NCBI GenBank assembly: GCA_018398815.1
Contig: CM031602.1
Coordinates: 102,606,683-102,670,682, forward strand
Direction of reading: 5' to 3'
Origin: Conus ventricosus
Lineage: Eukaryota > Mollusca > Gastropoda > Neogastropoda > Conidae
Length of the DNA stretch: 64,000 nt
Of this stretch, positions 48,014-58,800 are shown piece after piece (position 1 is the first letter of the stretch; every line of letters starts with the position of its first letter). The notes under the pieces are model-generated. The model was not told the origin of the DNA and searched no databases. It saw only the letters and a list, made by a program, of their open reading frames with translations. The position numbers were made by a program, and so were the translations under genes.

Positions 48014-48393
48014 GGATGGAGGCATTTTGGGTACATTTCACATTTTCTTTCCAGCAGAATTTAACTGATCTATGTCAGCATGAATTTTGAGCATTAAGTT
48101 AGAAAGTGACACTAAACACATCAAAAGACTTCAAAAAATAAGCAAAAAAATTTTCCAGAAGTGGAGAGTACTAAACTGTGGTGTTGGATATATGAACCAA
48201 GCTGACAGTAATTTATGCAAATGTAAGCAAGATAATTTGACCTTTCACAATACTTTAGTTTTTAAAGCAAAGTTAAATCACCCTTCTCATTTAAAAATGT
48301 ATAATATCAAAGAAATGTTTGCTTTGATTGTTGGGGAGTACTCACACCTACTCACACTAAAAGGCTGTTTCATGCTAAACCCCCCCCCCCCGC

Positions 48394-48424
<31 letters not shown>

Positions 48425-48608
48425 CCCCCAAAAACAACACCCTTAGGAAATTCACAGAGGAATCCAAGCTGCTTATGTGAAAGCGAATCGAAATATATGG
48501 GCCTCATCAGTCCCGTCCAATATTGAACCTTAACTCTTTTCCTATGCAGGGAAATTAAAACGTTTCAAACTTTTTCCACATCAGGTGACACTGTAAGCAT
48601 GATGATCT
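48014..48608. other. No certain feature; contains a C run
   Basis: An open frame of about 100 codons (48087-48380) with Lys-rich composition is followed by a 43-bp C run at 48381-48423. No motif is recognised, so no gene is called. Confidence 0.4.
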
Positions 48609-49150
48609 TCATTGAGAAAGGTCTGTACAAAGGATTCTAAGAGAGCACCTTGAAATGACTTTCAAAGAAAATCTGGAGATTTTGGTCATGTCTTGAATGA
48701 AAACATCATCTTTCTGAACCGTCAGAACCTTACAGTCCACAAACGTATATACAATGAAGTGATGTCTTTGATCCTGTGCACAGATCTGTCCCTGTATCTG
48801 ATAAAAATACTCTGCCCTCTTTTTTAGTTTCAACTGACCCTCAACATTTTCTAAGTATGGCACTGTGGGAAAGGGGAGATTTTTTGATCTCTTGCGGTGT
48901 AAGGGCATTTTACCTTTCAACTGAAAATGACCCCTCTTCCTCCTGCATCAGGTGAACAGGCTAGGGAAAGGAAATTTTTTTGCAGGCAATAATGCCACAA
49001 CTGCGGCACGCTTTTCCTGTTTGGCACTGAAACTTGTCAAGGCAATGGCTCATGTCTCTTACCATGCATAATGGCTGGGGTTTTCAGTGTTTGCCCTACA
49101 CTTGTCAGACTCAAGGCAAAATTATTTTTATCTGTTTTTTTTCTGTCATT
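48609..49150 (-). pseudogene. YqaJ-type nuclease domain
   Basis: The clearest part is LKKRAEYFYQIQGQICAQDQ near 48820, then HHFIVYTFVDCKVLTVQKDD. This matches the central YqaJ/lambda-exonuclease signature, Y-x-Q-x-Q-G-Q followed by a hydrophobic F-V-V-Y-T strand. An upstream piece, PAIMHGKRHEP near 49050, fits the conserved start of the domain (G-x-x-x-E). A frame shift separates the two near 48950-49040. The protein ends at the TGA at 48609-48611. The PD-(D/E)XK lysine pattern cannot be assigned with certainty. Confidence 0.6.
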
Positions 49151-49489
49151 TTACATATCCGCCCAAAATTTTAGGAGTGCGTCGCTTAGTTCTTTCCAGG
49201 ACCACTGTTTTATTGCATGACTGACCACGAGTTCTTTTTGTAGTTCCACTCTCTCGGTTTTTTGTGATTGCAATGATCTGATGATCCTTTAGGACATTGA
49301 GCTTCAAGAGAGTGAGTGCAAAAAACCTCCATGATCATGGGGAAAAAGGCATACATGTTTACCGATTGAAAGAGGTGTGACACGGGGCGTCAGTCACCTT
49401 TGGAATGCCTTCCAAGTGTTGAAAAATGGCTTGGATAGCTGGCCATATTCCTTCGCTCTCTGGGCCCGGGGTCATATACCCAACTCCTT

Positions 49490-49830
49490 CCCGAAAGGCA
49501 GTTTCATTTCTGGGCTTTTACTGGTGGGCCCCCCATGCGGTCGTTCCTAGCGGGAAACGCTGTAATGTTTGTGTGGGACGTTTCCTGCGTCTTGAAGGCC
49601 CCCTCCTTTTGATACACAGATAGACCATGCAGCACAGAAGTGACATGTTTACAGTGAGCTTTATGGGCCCCTTTCCAGCAGCCACTCACACTGAGCAGCT
49701 ATAATACACTATCATGGTCTATTTCAATATCAACAGTGTACATAATGCTGTTTTTCATTTGTGCCTGACAAATTTTGGGACGTATGAAAACTGTCTTTGT
49801 GGAATGATTAGCAGCCATCGGCAGAAACAT
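49490..49830 (-). pseudogene. SWIM-type zinc finger segment
   Basis: The minus strand reads SVSGCWKGAHKAHCKHVTSV followed by LHGLSVYQKEGAF. The C-x-H pair in HCKHV after an upstream cysteine is the SWIM signature C-x-C ... C-x-H. A preceding hydrophobic stretch (AQMKNSIMYTVDIE) fits the strands that usually come before it. A stop interrupts the join between the two pieces near 49710. Confidence 0.6.
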
Positions 49831-50558
49831 ACTGTCTTATACAGACTTTAGCTTTCTTCGAAAATTTTTGGGTTTATTGATAATCAAAATGTACAAAAGC
49901 ATTCACGTCTGAAAAAGGCAATGATGAATCCAAATTGATGTCACGATAGTGTCATAGTCTGGGTCTTCATGCTGAAGTCTGGCTCCATAGTAGTGGCGTG
50001 TCCAAAATTCGCATTGTGTTCATTTCGCTTCCCAAACCCGGAAAAAACACAAACAAAAACTACATTTTTTTGCATTGCTACAGCAAAGATGGTCACCCCA
50101 AAGCTTTTCATATCTATTAAAACAAAGGGGGGAAACACAAATTTTTAAAGAAGGAAACAAATAAAAAGGTAGCACATGTATATTTTGGAATTAATGTCCA
50201 TGGTCTACCATGTCAGCAAAACTATGAATATTCTTTTATTCCTTAAGGAAGGAAAAATCAAGATTCTGGTATTTGAAAGTTCAGCTCTCCCGTTGACTTC
50301 ATAACTGAAACACATAACAGCCACATGAGCACTAAAGTACTAAATACTGACATAAAGTATCTAGAAAAATCATCATTACATGCTTGGCAGATTAAAAAAA
50401 AAAGTATTGATATGTAGTGGTCAATATAAATTGTGACCAAAAACAAAAGAGGAAAAAGATTTTCTGTTTTAAAGAAACAGATCTCAGTGTCGCGGAACAA
50501 ATGCAAGAAATACAGTACGACTATATCATGTGTGTGGGTGAGAGTGATGCGAGTGTGC

Positions 50559-50559
<1 letters not shown>

Positions 50560-50600
<41 letters not shown>

Positions 50601-50695
50601 GAAAAGAGAGGGAGAGAGGAGGTGTGTGGTGTGTGTGTGTGGGGTGTGTGTGTGTGTGTGTGTGGGGTGTGTGTGGGGGTTTTTGTGTGTTTGTA
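50560..50695. repeat. (GA)n then (GT)n microsatellite
   Basis: GA repeat 50561-50620, then GT repeat to 50692, in an intron of the SAP-SWIM-YqaJ gene. Confidence 0.96.
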
Positions 50696-50990
50696 ACAGG
50701 CAGAAAAAAACATTAAATTTAAAAAAAAATCAAATCCTATTTTCAGTCTGATGTTGTCATTCAACACCTTTGTCATGTGTGCCTTTTGACATAAAGTCTT
50801 TGGGGTCACAAATGAGAAAGCTGCTTTGTAAAAAGTGGTGACATATACAATCAAATAAAATGTGTGTTGACCTGGCTCAAGATCAGTAGGTCAACGTGGG
50901 GTTTACTGTCGAGCCACAGAACTACTTCTGATGCTCAGGCACTGACCCGGTCAGCTTAGCATGCTGTATCGCTCGCGTTCATTCTCTTAC

Positions 50991-51088
50991 CTTTCGACTA
51001 GATCAGCTTTCCTTCCATCCATCTTTGCTCCTCGTTTTCTGCATTCTTCGCGTAGTTCAGCGAGTCTCATGTCTCCGAACGAAGTCAT
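50991..51088 (-). CDS. SAP domain exon (exon 1 of the SAP-SWIM-YqaJ gene)
   Basis: From the ATG at 51088-51086 the frame reads MTSFGDMRLAELREECRKRG, then AKMDGRKADLVER. This is a complete SAP motif (helix, short turn with Gly, helix), a DNA-binding module. The coding sequence runs straight into GTAAGAG at 50990-50984, a perfect splice donor. The ATG was chosen because SAP proteins of this kind start at the motif. The next exon is not certain; a possible acceptor precedes 50120. Confidence 0.75.
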
Positions 51089-51298
51089 GTTGAAAATCAA
51101 TAGTGTTGAAATGCGACTTCCAAGTGATTCGCTTCGCCTTCCCGTACCGGCTAAAACTGGCTGCGCAGTGACAAAGAAGCAATGACGTCTTTCGTTTATC
51201 AGTTTCCTTTTACAGAAATGAAAAAAAAAACCGTCACACACAAAAGATCTGTGCTAAAAATGTTTTCAAAGGCCGACACGATCCTGTGCTTGTCCTCA

Positions 51299-51389
51299 GT
51301 TTGTTTACCTTCGACACTGGCAGCCATACAGCGTATATAGCCAGCGCCACCTAGCGGTGAAGGAACGATAATTTTCAGCTAAGTTTCTC
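51299..51389 (-). repeat. Right terminal inverted repeat of the THAP/YqaJ element
   Basis: Reverse complement begins GAGAAACTTAGCTGAAAATT and shares GGTGGCGCTGG, TATACGCTG and GTAAACAAAC with 40885-40994. It also serves as the upstream region of the SAP-SWIM-YqaJ gene. Confidence 0.65.
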
Positions 51390-51391
51390 AT

Positions 51392-53220
51392 TCTGACAAC
51401 ATATGTTTTATGTGGTGTGTTTTAGCGCATTTACATCCTGTCAAAAATCATGCAAACAGAGTTTCCAATTATGAACAATACAAAGATAGCCTGAACTTTG
51501 ATGACATAACCTTTCCAGTAAGTATAGAAAGTATATCTCAGTTTGAAGAGCAAAACAAACCATAGTAGTGCCTCTAAGGATTTCTCCAAACGCTCCTACT
51601 TTTGGCGAACCACTTAACAAACATGTAGACTTGATCCTGTTTGCAGATAGTACAAAGAGTCATTATGTATTAATCAGAACAATAAGCAGACTTATGGCTT
51701 ATACTACAAAAGACAATTTTAAACAAGGGCTTTGTAGAAGGTGTTTGGTCAGAATCCCAACTATAGAAGCAGCCGCCAGTCATAAGAAACATTGTAACAG
51801 TTTTGTAGACTGTGAAACGAACTTCTTACACCTAAACCAGGGTCTAAAGTTAGTTTTAAGAATGTACACAAAATGCAGATGAGCCCATACGTAGTTTATG
51901 CTGACTTTGAATCAATCTTGCCACAGTACTACGGTCCACAACAGCAAGAACAACAAACAACTTATTAAACCACCATCAGATCTGTTCTGATGCCTTTGTT
52001 GTTGTTAGGTCAGATGGGGCACACACACACCCAGAGATTTACAGAGGCCCCAACGCAGCTAGTAGGTTTTTAGAGCAGATGAAACAACTTCGTAATTACT
52101 ACTCAAACCAACTAAATTCTTTCAGACATTGTTATGACTCCTGAAGACCAAGAACGCTATGACTCAGCCACTCACTGTTGGATATGTAATACAGAATTCT
52201 TAGGTGGCGCTGTAAGAGACCACGATCACATTAGCGGAAAATTCAGAGGAGCAGCACACAGCAAGTGTAATCTTCAACTTAAGGTTGATCCTAAGACATG
52301 GAAACTGCCTATCTTCTTTCATAACCTACGAGGCTACGATTCTCATTTTATCATGCAAGCAGTGACTTCTGAATATAAGAGGGTTACCTGCATTACACAG
52401 TCTTCAGAAAAGTACATGACTTTTACTCTTGACTGTTTATCCTTTTATGACTCAGCCCAACATCTGATGGCAAGTTTAAATACGTTAGCGGGATCTCTAC
52501 AAGACTTTTCTATCACTAAACAATACTTTGACCCATCTTTAGTGCGTAAAGGTGTTTACCCCCTATGAATACATGAATTCGTGGGATAGGTTTGATGAAG
52601 ACTCGCTTCCTCCTAAAGGCGCTTTCTTTTCTAGTCTTAGAGGCAAAGACATAACTGACTCTGAATATGAATACGCTCAAAAGGCCTGGACAGAATTACA
52701 CTGTCAAACAATGGGCGATTATCACGATCACTACTTGATGGCTGACGTGTGTTTATTGGCAGACGTCTTTCAGAACTACAGAGCTACTTGCATGAAACAC
52801 TACTGTCTAGACTCATCACATTACATCTCTGCCCCAGGGTTATCTTGGGATGCATTCTTAAAGTCTACAAACATCCAGATTGACTTAATTTCTGATCTAC
52901 CCTCACTTCAGATGATTGAAGACGGCCTAAGGGGAGGTATTAGCATGGCCTCACATCCTTACTGCAAAGCCAACAACAAATATTTAGATGACTATGATCC
53001 CACCAAACCATCCAACTATCTAATGAACTTAGACGCCAACAATCTGTATGGATGGGCTATGAGCCAGCCCTTCCACTGAGAAATTTTACAATGATAAAAA
53101 AGCCTCATGATGTTAATACTGTGTTAGGTATGTTGTCACAGCTTCCACCTGATAATCCAATAGGACTAATCTTAGAAGTAGACTTAGAATATCCTAAAGA
53201 ATTACACGATCTCCACAACG
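51392..53220 (+). pseudogene. polB: DNA polymerase B (Polinton type), central part with exonuclease domain
   Basis: Protein-primed family B polymerase that would copy the linear element. Order seen: CFMWCVLAHLHPV (51404), a CRRCLVRIP-type zinc region (51740), exonuclease motif I VYADFES with Asp at 51903, the CWIC ... RDHDH ... HSKC zinc cluster (52175-52275), exonuclease II FHNLRGYDSHF (52318), exonuclease III YHDHYLMADVCLLAD (52718), and polymerase motif LDANNLYGWAM (53029). Frames break near 51560, 51890, 51960, 52130, 52555 and 53078. The gene is cut by the solo LTR right after DLHNDY and resumes at 54280. Dead copy of an endogenous virus-like element. Confidence 0.88.
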
Positions 53221-53225
53221 ATTAC
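53221..53225. repeat. Target-site duplication ATTAC (left copy)
   Basis: ATTAC at 53221-53225 is repeated at 54275-54279, exactly bordering the solo LTR. Confidence 0.9.
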
Positions 53226-54274
53226 TGTCACACTGTCACTTTTGCACACGCGCATTCATAACAGCATTTACTCCATACGCACACGCAATCTTTCCAATCA
53301 ACCAAAAGGCGCACTACCGAATGTTTTTTTTTTTTCTTCTCCCCCTCTCCTTCAGGGAAAACACTTTACTAAATCACATCAAGCAATTTATAAACAGATT
53401 TTATGCATGTATCTCTCTTTACTCTGAGAGATAAACTCATTCATTCAAATCATGGCCTTCAAATAACATTGGCCCCAAAATCCAGACCAGGAGAATAAAT
53501 AAGTCTTTCATTCCTTGATGCTATGCCTGCATCAAAATTAAGGCTTGCTCCATCATGTCATGATTCCCTGTCTCTCCCAAACAGCGTCTCGCCCCCTTGA
53601 TTTCTCCCGTCACTGGAGATATGATTTCCGACTCCTCTCCCTCGACTTCTCCTGTCACTGGAGAGATGAGTTCCAACTCCTCTCCCTGGAGTCTTTAATT
53701 GCTGGGGCTGAACTACCGGTGTGTTCCCCACACCATGGCCATCTTAACCACCTCACGGGGTGAAAGGTGAAGGGTGAAGGGCGAAGGGTGAAGGGCTGAA
53801 ACACGAATAAGGTTCGTGTAAGTAACCTGCTTCCCAATTTAATTATGAATTCTTTCTTTCTCTTTTCTTTAGGTTTTCCCCTGTAGCTTTCCCCAACTAT
53901 CTATGGCTCACCTGGTAATGACTGGTCAGCAGTGAGGACCAGCGTCCTGACAGGTTCGAGTCTCTAGGCCATCTGCTGGGCTAAAACTGATTCTTTCCTC
54001 CCTCCTCCTAGTGAGTGCATACTCAGTGTTCAAAACACATGACCAGCACCTTACCAGCCCTTATTAAACTATCTCTCAGTGGTCACTTTCACCCAATGAC
54101 CACGTTTGTTTCTTTAATGAGTTATTCTCACAATTATTTTGGGGACGCCCGCTACACTAGTCAAGCCACATGAATATTCTTCCTTTTTAGTTGTGGCATG
54201 GGGAAATGATTCATATCACTAACTACATGTGATAGAGCGTCACATGCCTTGATGTGAGGCTACGTCACATGACA
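53226..54274 (-). mobile_element. Solo LTR of the Gmr1-like family, 1049 bp, intron-containing form
   Basis: Reverse complement begins TGTCATGTGACGTAGCCTCA and ends CAGTGTGACA, matching the LTR at 5402-6389 throughout. It is flanked by 5-bp duplications and has no internal sequence, so it formed by recombination between the two LTRs of a complete insertion. It carries a 116-bp GT...AG segment (53796-53911) absent from the other copy. It interrupts the Polinton polymerase gene, so it inserted after that element did. Confidence 0.93.
53796..53911 (-). other. Candidate intron inside the LTR
   Basis: On the LTR sense strand it begins GTGAGCCATAG and ends TTATTCGTGTTTCAG, with AG before it and C after it. 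The LTR at 5402-6389 is continuous exactly across this point (between 5762 and 5763). The ends match splice donor and acceptor consensus; the interior is AT-rich. Confidence 0.7.
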
Positions 54275-54279
54275 ATTAC
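54275..54279. repeat. Target-site duplication ATTAC (right copy)
   Basis: Identical to 53221-53225. Confidence 0.9.
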
Positions 54280-55260
54280 CCCTAGCCGCAGAAAGATTAA
54301 AGATGAGTCCCATCGAACCTCCTAAACTTGGACAAAAAAACTAAATATGTTGTATTACGACTCCAAAAGTTTTCCCTAAAGCTGGGCTAAAGCTGACAGC
54401 TTTTTCACAGAATAATTCCCTGGTCAAGAGCCTTTATGAGGCCATACATCATGAAGAACACCGTTTCCAGCCCCCAAGCCACTCCCGCTTCAGAAAAAAG
54501 ATTTTTTAAAAAATGAGAACAACAGCTTTTTTGGAAAAAATATGGAAAAAACCCAACAAACCAAAGAGTAAAATTTAGTTAAAAAGAAAAACAAAAAATT
54601 AGCGGGTCTCAAAACCCTAACTACAAGCTTTAGAAGATTTAACGAACCCGGGTTTGATTAGGGAGAAAAAAAAGGGATTTTTAAACAGAAAAACCAGTGT
54701 TTATCAGCTTTACCGTTTAGAGTTGTAAAAGTTATTGGTTAAAATTTCTGTCCTATTTTAAAACCCCTGTACCCGAACAGGTTCTTTACACAGACACGTA
54801 GTTTTATTCTGGATTTTCCCCCACAGAAGACTTTTATAAGGATTTAAACCGAGGTATCTAAAGGACTGAGGGTGGTATGACACATGCGACTATCCGAAAG
54901 GGTCACCTTTTACATTCAATGCGAAAAAGAAGTGATTAAAAAGATGAAGTATGAACTTAATGGAACGTTATACAGGAATATTTTTTGGTTTGGGGTCGAA
55001 GATGTTATTTGCTAGCCAGATTTCGTAATGAAAAAGGCTAAGGGCATAAGAAAAAGAAGTTGAAAAAAAAAAGTGAAATCCGTTAACTCAAGCAAGTTTC
55101 TTTTGAAACAAAGTATTTATTCCAAAAATGTTAATCTGGCTTATTTTTCATCAAAAAAAACCAACTGCAGTTAAAAAGAAATCCTAGTCTCAAAACAAAA
55201 CAAGAAATTTACGTCAACCCGGGTTTGCATATGCTTGGACATTGGAAAAACTTTAAAAGA
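54280..55260 (+). pseudogene. polB: DNA polymerase B (Polinton type), C-terminal catalytic part, heavily decayed
   Basis: Continues directly after the duplicated ATTAC with the P-L-A-x-E-R-L block that normally follows. Recognisable pieces, each in a different frame, are a YVVLRLQKFSLKLGLKLT-like helix (54346-54400), a damaged motif B region with K-x-x-x-x-A-F (54490-54545), the Y-T-D-T motif C site at 54784-54798 broken by a stop at 54799, and a KKAKGI block (55032). The thumb end is near 55250. The number of frameshifts per kilobase is higher than in the part left of the LTR. No activity is possible. Confidence 0.7.
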
Positions 55261-56560
55261 TTAACTTAACTCTTGGCTTGTCTTATTTAAAGACCTAATG
55301 TACTTATTTAAGAACTTAAAAAAAATTTAAATTAAGAACCAAATTATTAAAACTAGAAATTTATTCTTTTGCACTTCTTGTAATTTACTTGCACTTAACT
55401 TAAAAAGTCTTTTTAAAAAACTAACTTAATTGTCTATCTAGTTCTTATCTATTCATTAAAAAAACAAAAATCCATAGAAAATGGGTCTACAGCGGGAGGG
55501 TTTTTTTTTTGCAGAAGGGGTTCTTCTTCTTTTCTGTGGGGCTTGTGACTTGCTGTAGGTAGGGGTTTTGGGTTTTGTTTAAAAAAACCCAAAAACAACA
55601 AGGGCTCCCAATCATAAGTACATCTTATGTTTGTTTGGGTTGTTGTTAATTGGTTTTTGTTGGCGGTGGCATTTTGTTTTCTTTTTTTGGTGTTTTTTTT
55701 GCAGTCTTTTCCTTTTCAGCATTTACGCCCAGCCTCAAAACGTCCAGGATTTTTAGTCTTAGTAACATGCTCATTGTGGGAGCTCTGTGGCGCATTCTCT
55801 TGTGGACATTCGCCCCGTGACTGTCCTGCGGCTTTTCGCATTTTTTTTTTTTGGATTAAATTTTAAAGTGATCAAAATTAATATGATTAAAAATATTTTT
55901 AAACCCAGATGATTGGGCATAAAAATATCCCAAAAACTGTAAAACATGCAATGCAAGGTTTTCTAGGGACTTGTTTAAAAACCCGGGTTTGTGATAAGTC
56001 ATATTTTAATCTTCTTCTGAAGAATGGCGTCTCTTACTTTCTAACTTAGCTAAGGCTATCATTTTTCTGCCCCCCGATTAACCAAAATTTTTTACCTAGC
56101 CCGGCTTTTACCCCAAAAAAATATTTCTCAAAGTTGTGTAGACAAATTTTTGAATCTTTCAACACTTATTCAGTGCCTAAATACGTTTAGTTTTTCCACA
56201 CGCAGCAAGAGAGTATAACTTTCTTTAGGCAGTGGGTTTTGAGTAGTCTGCTTTCTCCCAAACTTTAAAAATTTGTCACATCCCTTTTAAAAAAAAAATA
56301 AAAAAAAATATAATATTTTAAAAACCTGGTTTAACGCTGGGTTTTTTATGCAGTGCCATTGTTGGTTTATGTCTATTTAACCTTTCAAAATTTTGTTAGG
56401 AATAAAAAACCCCCCAACATGGGAAAGATAGAGATTCCCAAAATAGTTGCATCCTTATTTTTATCTTTAACAACAAAGTTTATCTGATTAAAAGCACATA
56501 GACAGCCCTTTGGGATTTATGATTAGTTTAATTATTTTTTTAGTTAATAAAAAAATGAGC
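55261..56560. other. Spacer of the Polinton-type element, no certain gene
   Basis: Very AT-rich to about 55480, then T/G-rich with homopolymer runs. An open frame of 79 codons (55627-55866) is hydrophobic and T-run driven; the opposite strand reads RRTVTGRMSTREC, which could be a basic-protein fragment. Not enough to call. Confidence 0.35.
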
Positions 56561-56990
56561 GAAAAAAAAAATTATAAAACGATTTACCCCTCTGCGTAAT
56601 GGCGGTTTAGTAAGGGTATAGCGTGTTTGCAAAAATCATGTTTAAAAAAAAAGCCGGCTGACCCGAAAAGGTTTTACATTGAGGATGTTGTTAAGGTTTG
56701 TTTTAATTTTTGCAGGGGGGCCTCAAAGACTTTTTTGTTTTCACAGGGATTATCCAAAAAATTTTAAGCATAGAAAGATTAAACTAGAAAATTTGATTTA
56801 TAAAAGATTTGGGTTGGGTTTTGATGGGGGGAGAGCTATTGTTAATGCATTGGCCTTTTTCCAGAAGCAATTATATGTTTAGAAATTGCGGTCCGTTTTT
56901 AAGAGAGAAAGTAATAAAAGGCAAGGAAGATTTAGCTAAGGCAAGAGACGTTTGGAAAAGACGAAATTTCTCACTTACACTTTATTAAAA
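56557..56990 (+). pseudogene. Unidentified coding remnant between polymerase and integrase
   Basis: ATGAGCGAAAAA at 56557 starts a frame broken by indels. Downstream pieces include HRKIKLENLIYKRFGLGFDG (56780) and a charged helical stretch, KEDLAKARDVWKRR (56920). Composition is protein-like but no family is recognised. It could be the N-terminal part of the integrase gene or a separate gene. Confidence 0.3.
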
Positions 56991-57229
56991 AAAAAGTTAA
57001 GGAAAGGGGGTGCGAACACATTTACAAAGTTTATGACGCAATGAAGGTATTACTTGTGAAGAAAAAAAGTTTTAACATTGCCACCCCCCAGAATTTTCTG
57101 CTTTTTTAACCCCTTGAGGAAAAAAGTGAAAGTATTTTTATTGCAGTTGGCATGACCCCATCTTCTTGTTCTCATTTCTTGTGTAAAATAAAATGCATTT
57201 AAAATATGGATTAAAAAAATTTTTATTCC

Positions 57230-58183
57230 TAAAGGGTATTGGAAAGAAAGACTGCTATTGAAAAAATAGTAAAAACTGCTAGAGGCCTGAATCAGATGCG
57301 GAAGATTTTCTTCAAACAGGGAATTTTGGAAAATATCTTCCTGCCCCCCAAAAAATAATAAGGCCTGATGTGTTAATTCGTTCAATGCACCACCGATGGA
57401 CTTGTTTTATCTTCCACGTAACAAATTAGAAGAAAAAGTTGAGTATGCCTTATCAGTTGTTGACACGGCTTCAAGACACAAAGACGCTGAACCTTTAACA
57501 GATAAAAGCTCAACTGCTGTGGCTGTGGGTTTACAACAAATATACATGATAGGCCCATTAAAGTATCCAAGGATGATTCAAGTTGATGATGGAAAAGAGT
57601 TTAAAGTTCTGTAAACCAACTGTTTTTAAAACATCATGTTACAGTTAGAGAGGGATCCCAGGCAACCATCGATCACAAGCCCTAGTAGAAAACTTTAATA
57701 AGAATCTAGCTGAAACGCCTGTTTACCTATCAGTATACACAGAGAAATTATGGATAGAGAACGCAACACAGAATGGGTTAGGAGGTTTGCCAGCAGTCTT
57801 ACGTGCATGAACAATGAAGAATTTAAAGCAACAGGCCTTAAACCAGTAAACGCAATCAAATTTAAAAAAAAAAATAATAGCATTACTGAAGATGTGCAGG
57901 GACTCAAACACTCTTGCCGTTTGAACTAAAAGTAAGATACTTGTATGCTCCTGGAGAGGCAGAAGGTGATGTTAGAATTAGAGCCACAGACCCCATATGG
58001 AGCGTAGATTGTATATGAAATTGAAAGATTTATGAAAACAAACCCCTCCCGTGTATTATTTAAGAGAAACTCTTTCTGCTAGCGGTGCTACTACGTCTAA
58101 AAAGCCTGCCCCTAAAGATCCTTTGTTCGTGAAGAGCTGCAAGTTGTCCCGCCAAACACAGATGAGTTAAAAAAACAATAGTA
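57230..58183 (+). pseudogene. int: Polinton-type retroviral-like integrase
   Basis: DDE integrase of the rve family, which would insert the element. An N-terminal helical piece (57240-57300) leads to MDLFYLPRNKLEE (57396). Catalytic residues visible are Asp in LSVVDTAS at 57462, Asp in IQVDDGKEF at 57585 and Glu in LVENFNKNL at 57688, with the usual spacing of about 35 residues between the last two. Later pieces are RAMNNEEFKATGLKPVNAIK (57806), a RYLYAPGEAEGDVR-like barrel strand (57935) and the end REELQVVPPNTDELKKQ with TAG at 58181-58183. Frameshifts occur near 57614, 57700, 57735, 57860 and 58080. Same direction as the polymerase. Confidence 0.85.
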
Positions 58184-58267
58184 TTTATTTTTGCTGAACT
58201 TATTTTTTGTTAAACTTTTTTTTGGCCTATTTTAGCTTTAACCGATCATGTGTTTGTTTTGTCAATG

Positions 58268-58800
58268 TTCTGTTTAATTGCTCAGTGTCTACCTGTTGTG
58301 AAGTAAAAGTCTTTCTCCACTCCTTTTGAAGTTCAATTTTTTGTCGTCTGTAATCCTCACCATCGGCCATAAGCTTCTGAAATTCTTCGTCCGTAATGTT
58401 TTCATCCTTAATGATTTGCTTATTCTTAATCTTAATTGAACAAAGTTTTGGCTGTTGCTAGGGCTACAATGGCGTTGCTTTTGTAATGTGGAGTTTATTG
58501 TTTTAAAACAGCCACTACAAGCGAGAGACAATGGCCCTACAACCTAAACCAGGCCCCTGAATTCTAAAGAGGCTGGCGCTCCAACCGCCAGTAGCTATCA
58601 CAGCAACACTAGACCCAGCACCGGATACGCTATCTACAGCTGAGAGCCAGTAATTACATAAGAAAGAGTATTTAAAGCTTTACATAATTCTGTAGCCCTA
58701 TACTTAGCCAAGTCGCTTTCTATTTCCTTTGAAGTTCATTATTCAGCTCTAACCTAAACTGTTGAACCTCATTTTTTAACTAAGATATTTTTCAAATTAC
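58268..58800 (-). pseudogene. Polinton-associated helical protein remnant
   Basis: The minus strand has an N-terminal helix (QQFRLELNNELQRK, 58720-58765), a small-residue-rich segment that could be a membrane stretch (GAGSSVAVIATGGWSASLF, 58560-58625), and a C-terminal coiled region including ITDEEFQKLMADGEDYRRQK (58340-58405). Polinton and adintovirus elements commonly encode a short protein of this build; its function is unknown. At least four frame breaks. It is convergent with the integrase gene. Confidence 0.45.

Larger units (their letters stand above)
48609..51088 (-). pseudogene. SAP-SWIM-YqaJ gene (whole span, with introns)
   Basis: Three conserved domains appear in order on the minus strand: a SAP domain at the N-terminus, a SWIM-type zinc finger, then a YqaJ (lambda-exonuclease-like) nuclease. 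This combination occurs in a multicopy family of invertebrate proteins, often annotated as SWIM-type or YqaJ viral recombinase domain proteins. The gene begins about 210 bp inside the right inverted repeat and reads inward, opposite to the THAP gene. Exon 1 has a perfect splice donor. Later exons show frame breaks. It is probably the second gene of the transposon, perhaps a nuclease acting on the element's DNA ends; that role is inference. Confidence 0.6.

Noticed and set aside
53950..53990. tRNA-like B-box (GGTTCGAGTCTC) suggesting a SINE
   Set aside because: It lies inside the LTR, on the antisense of the element, and no A-box or tRNA fold was found at the right distance.
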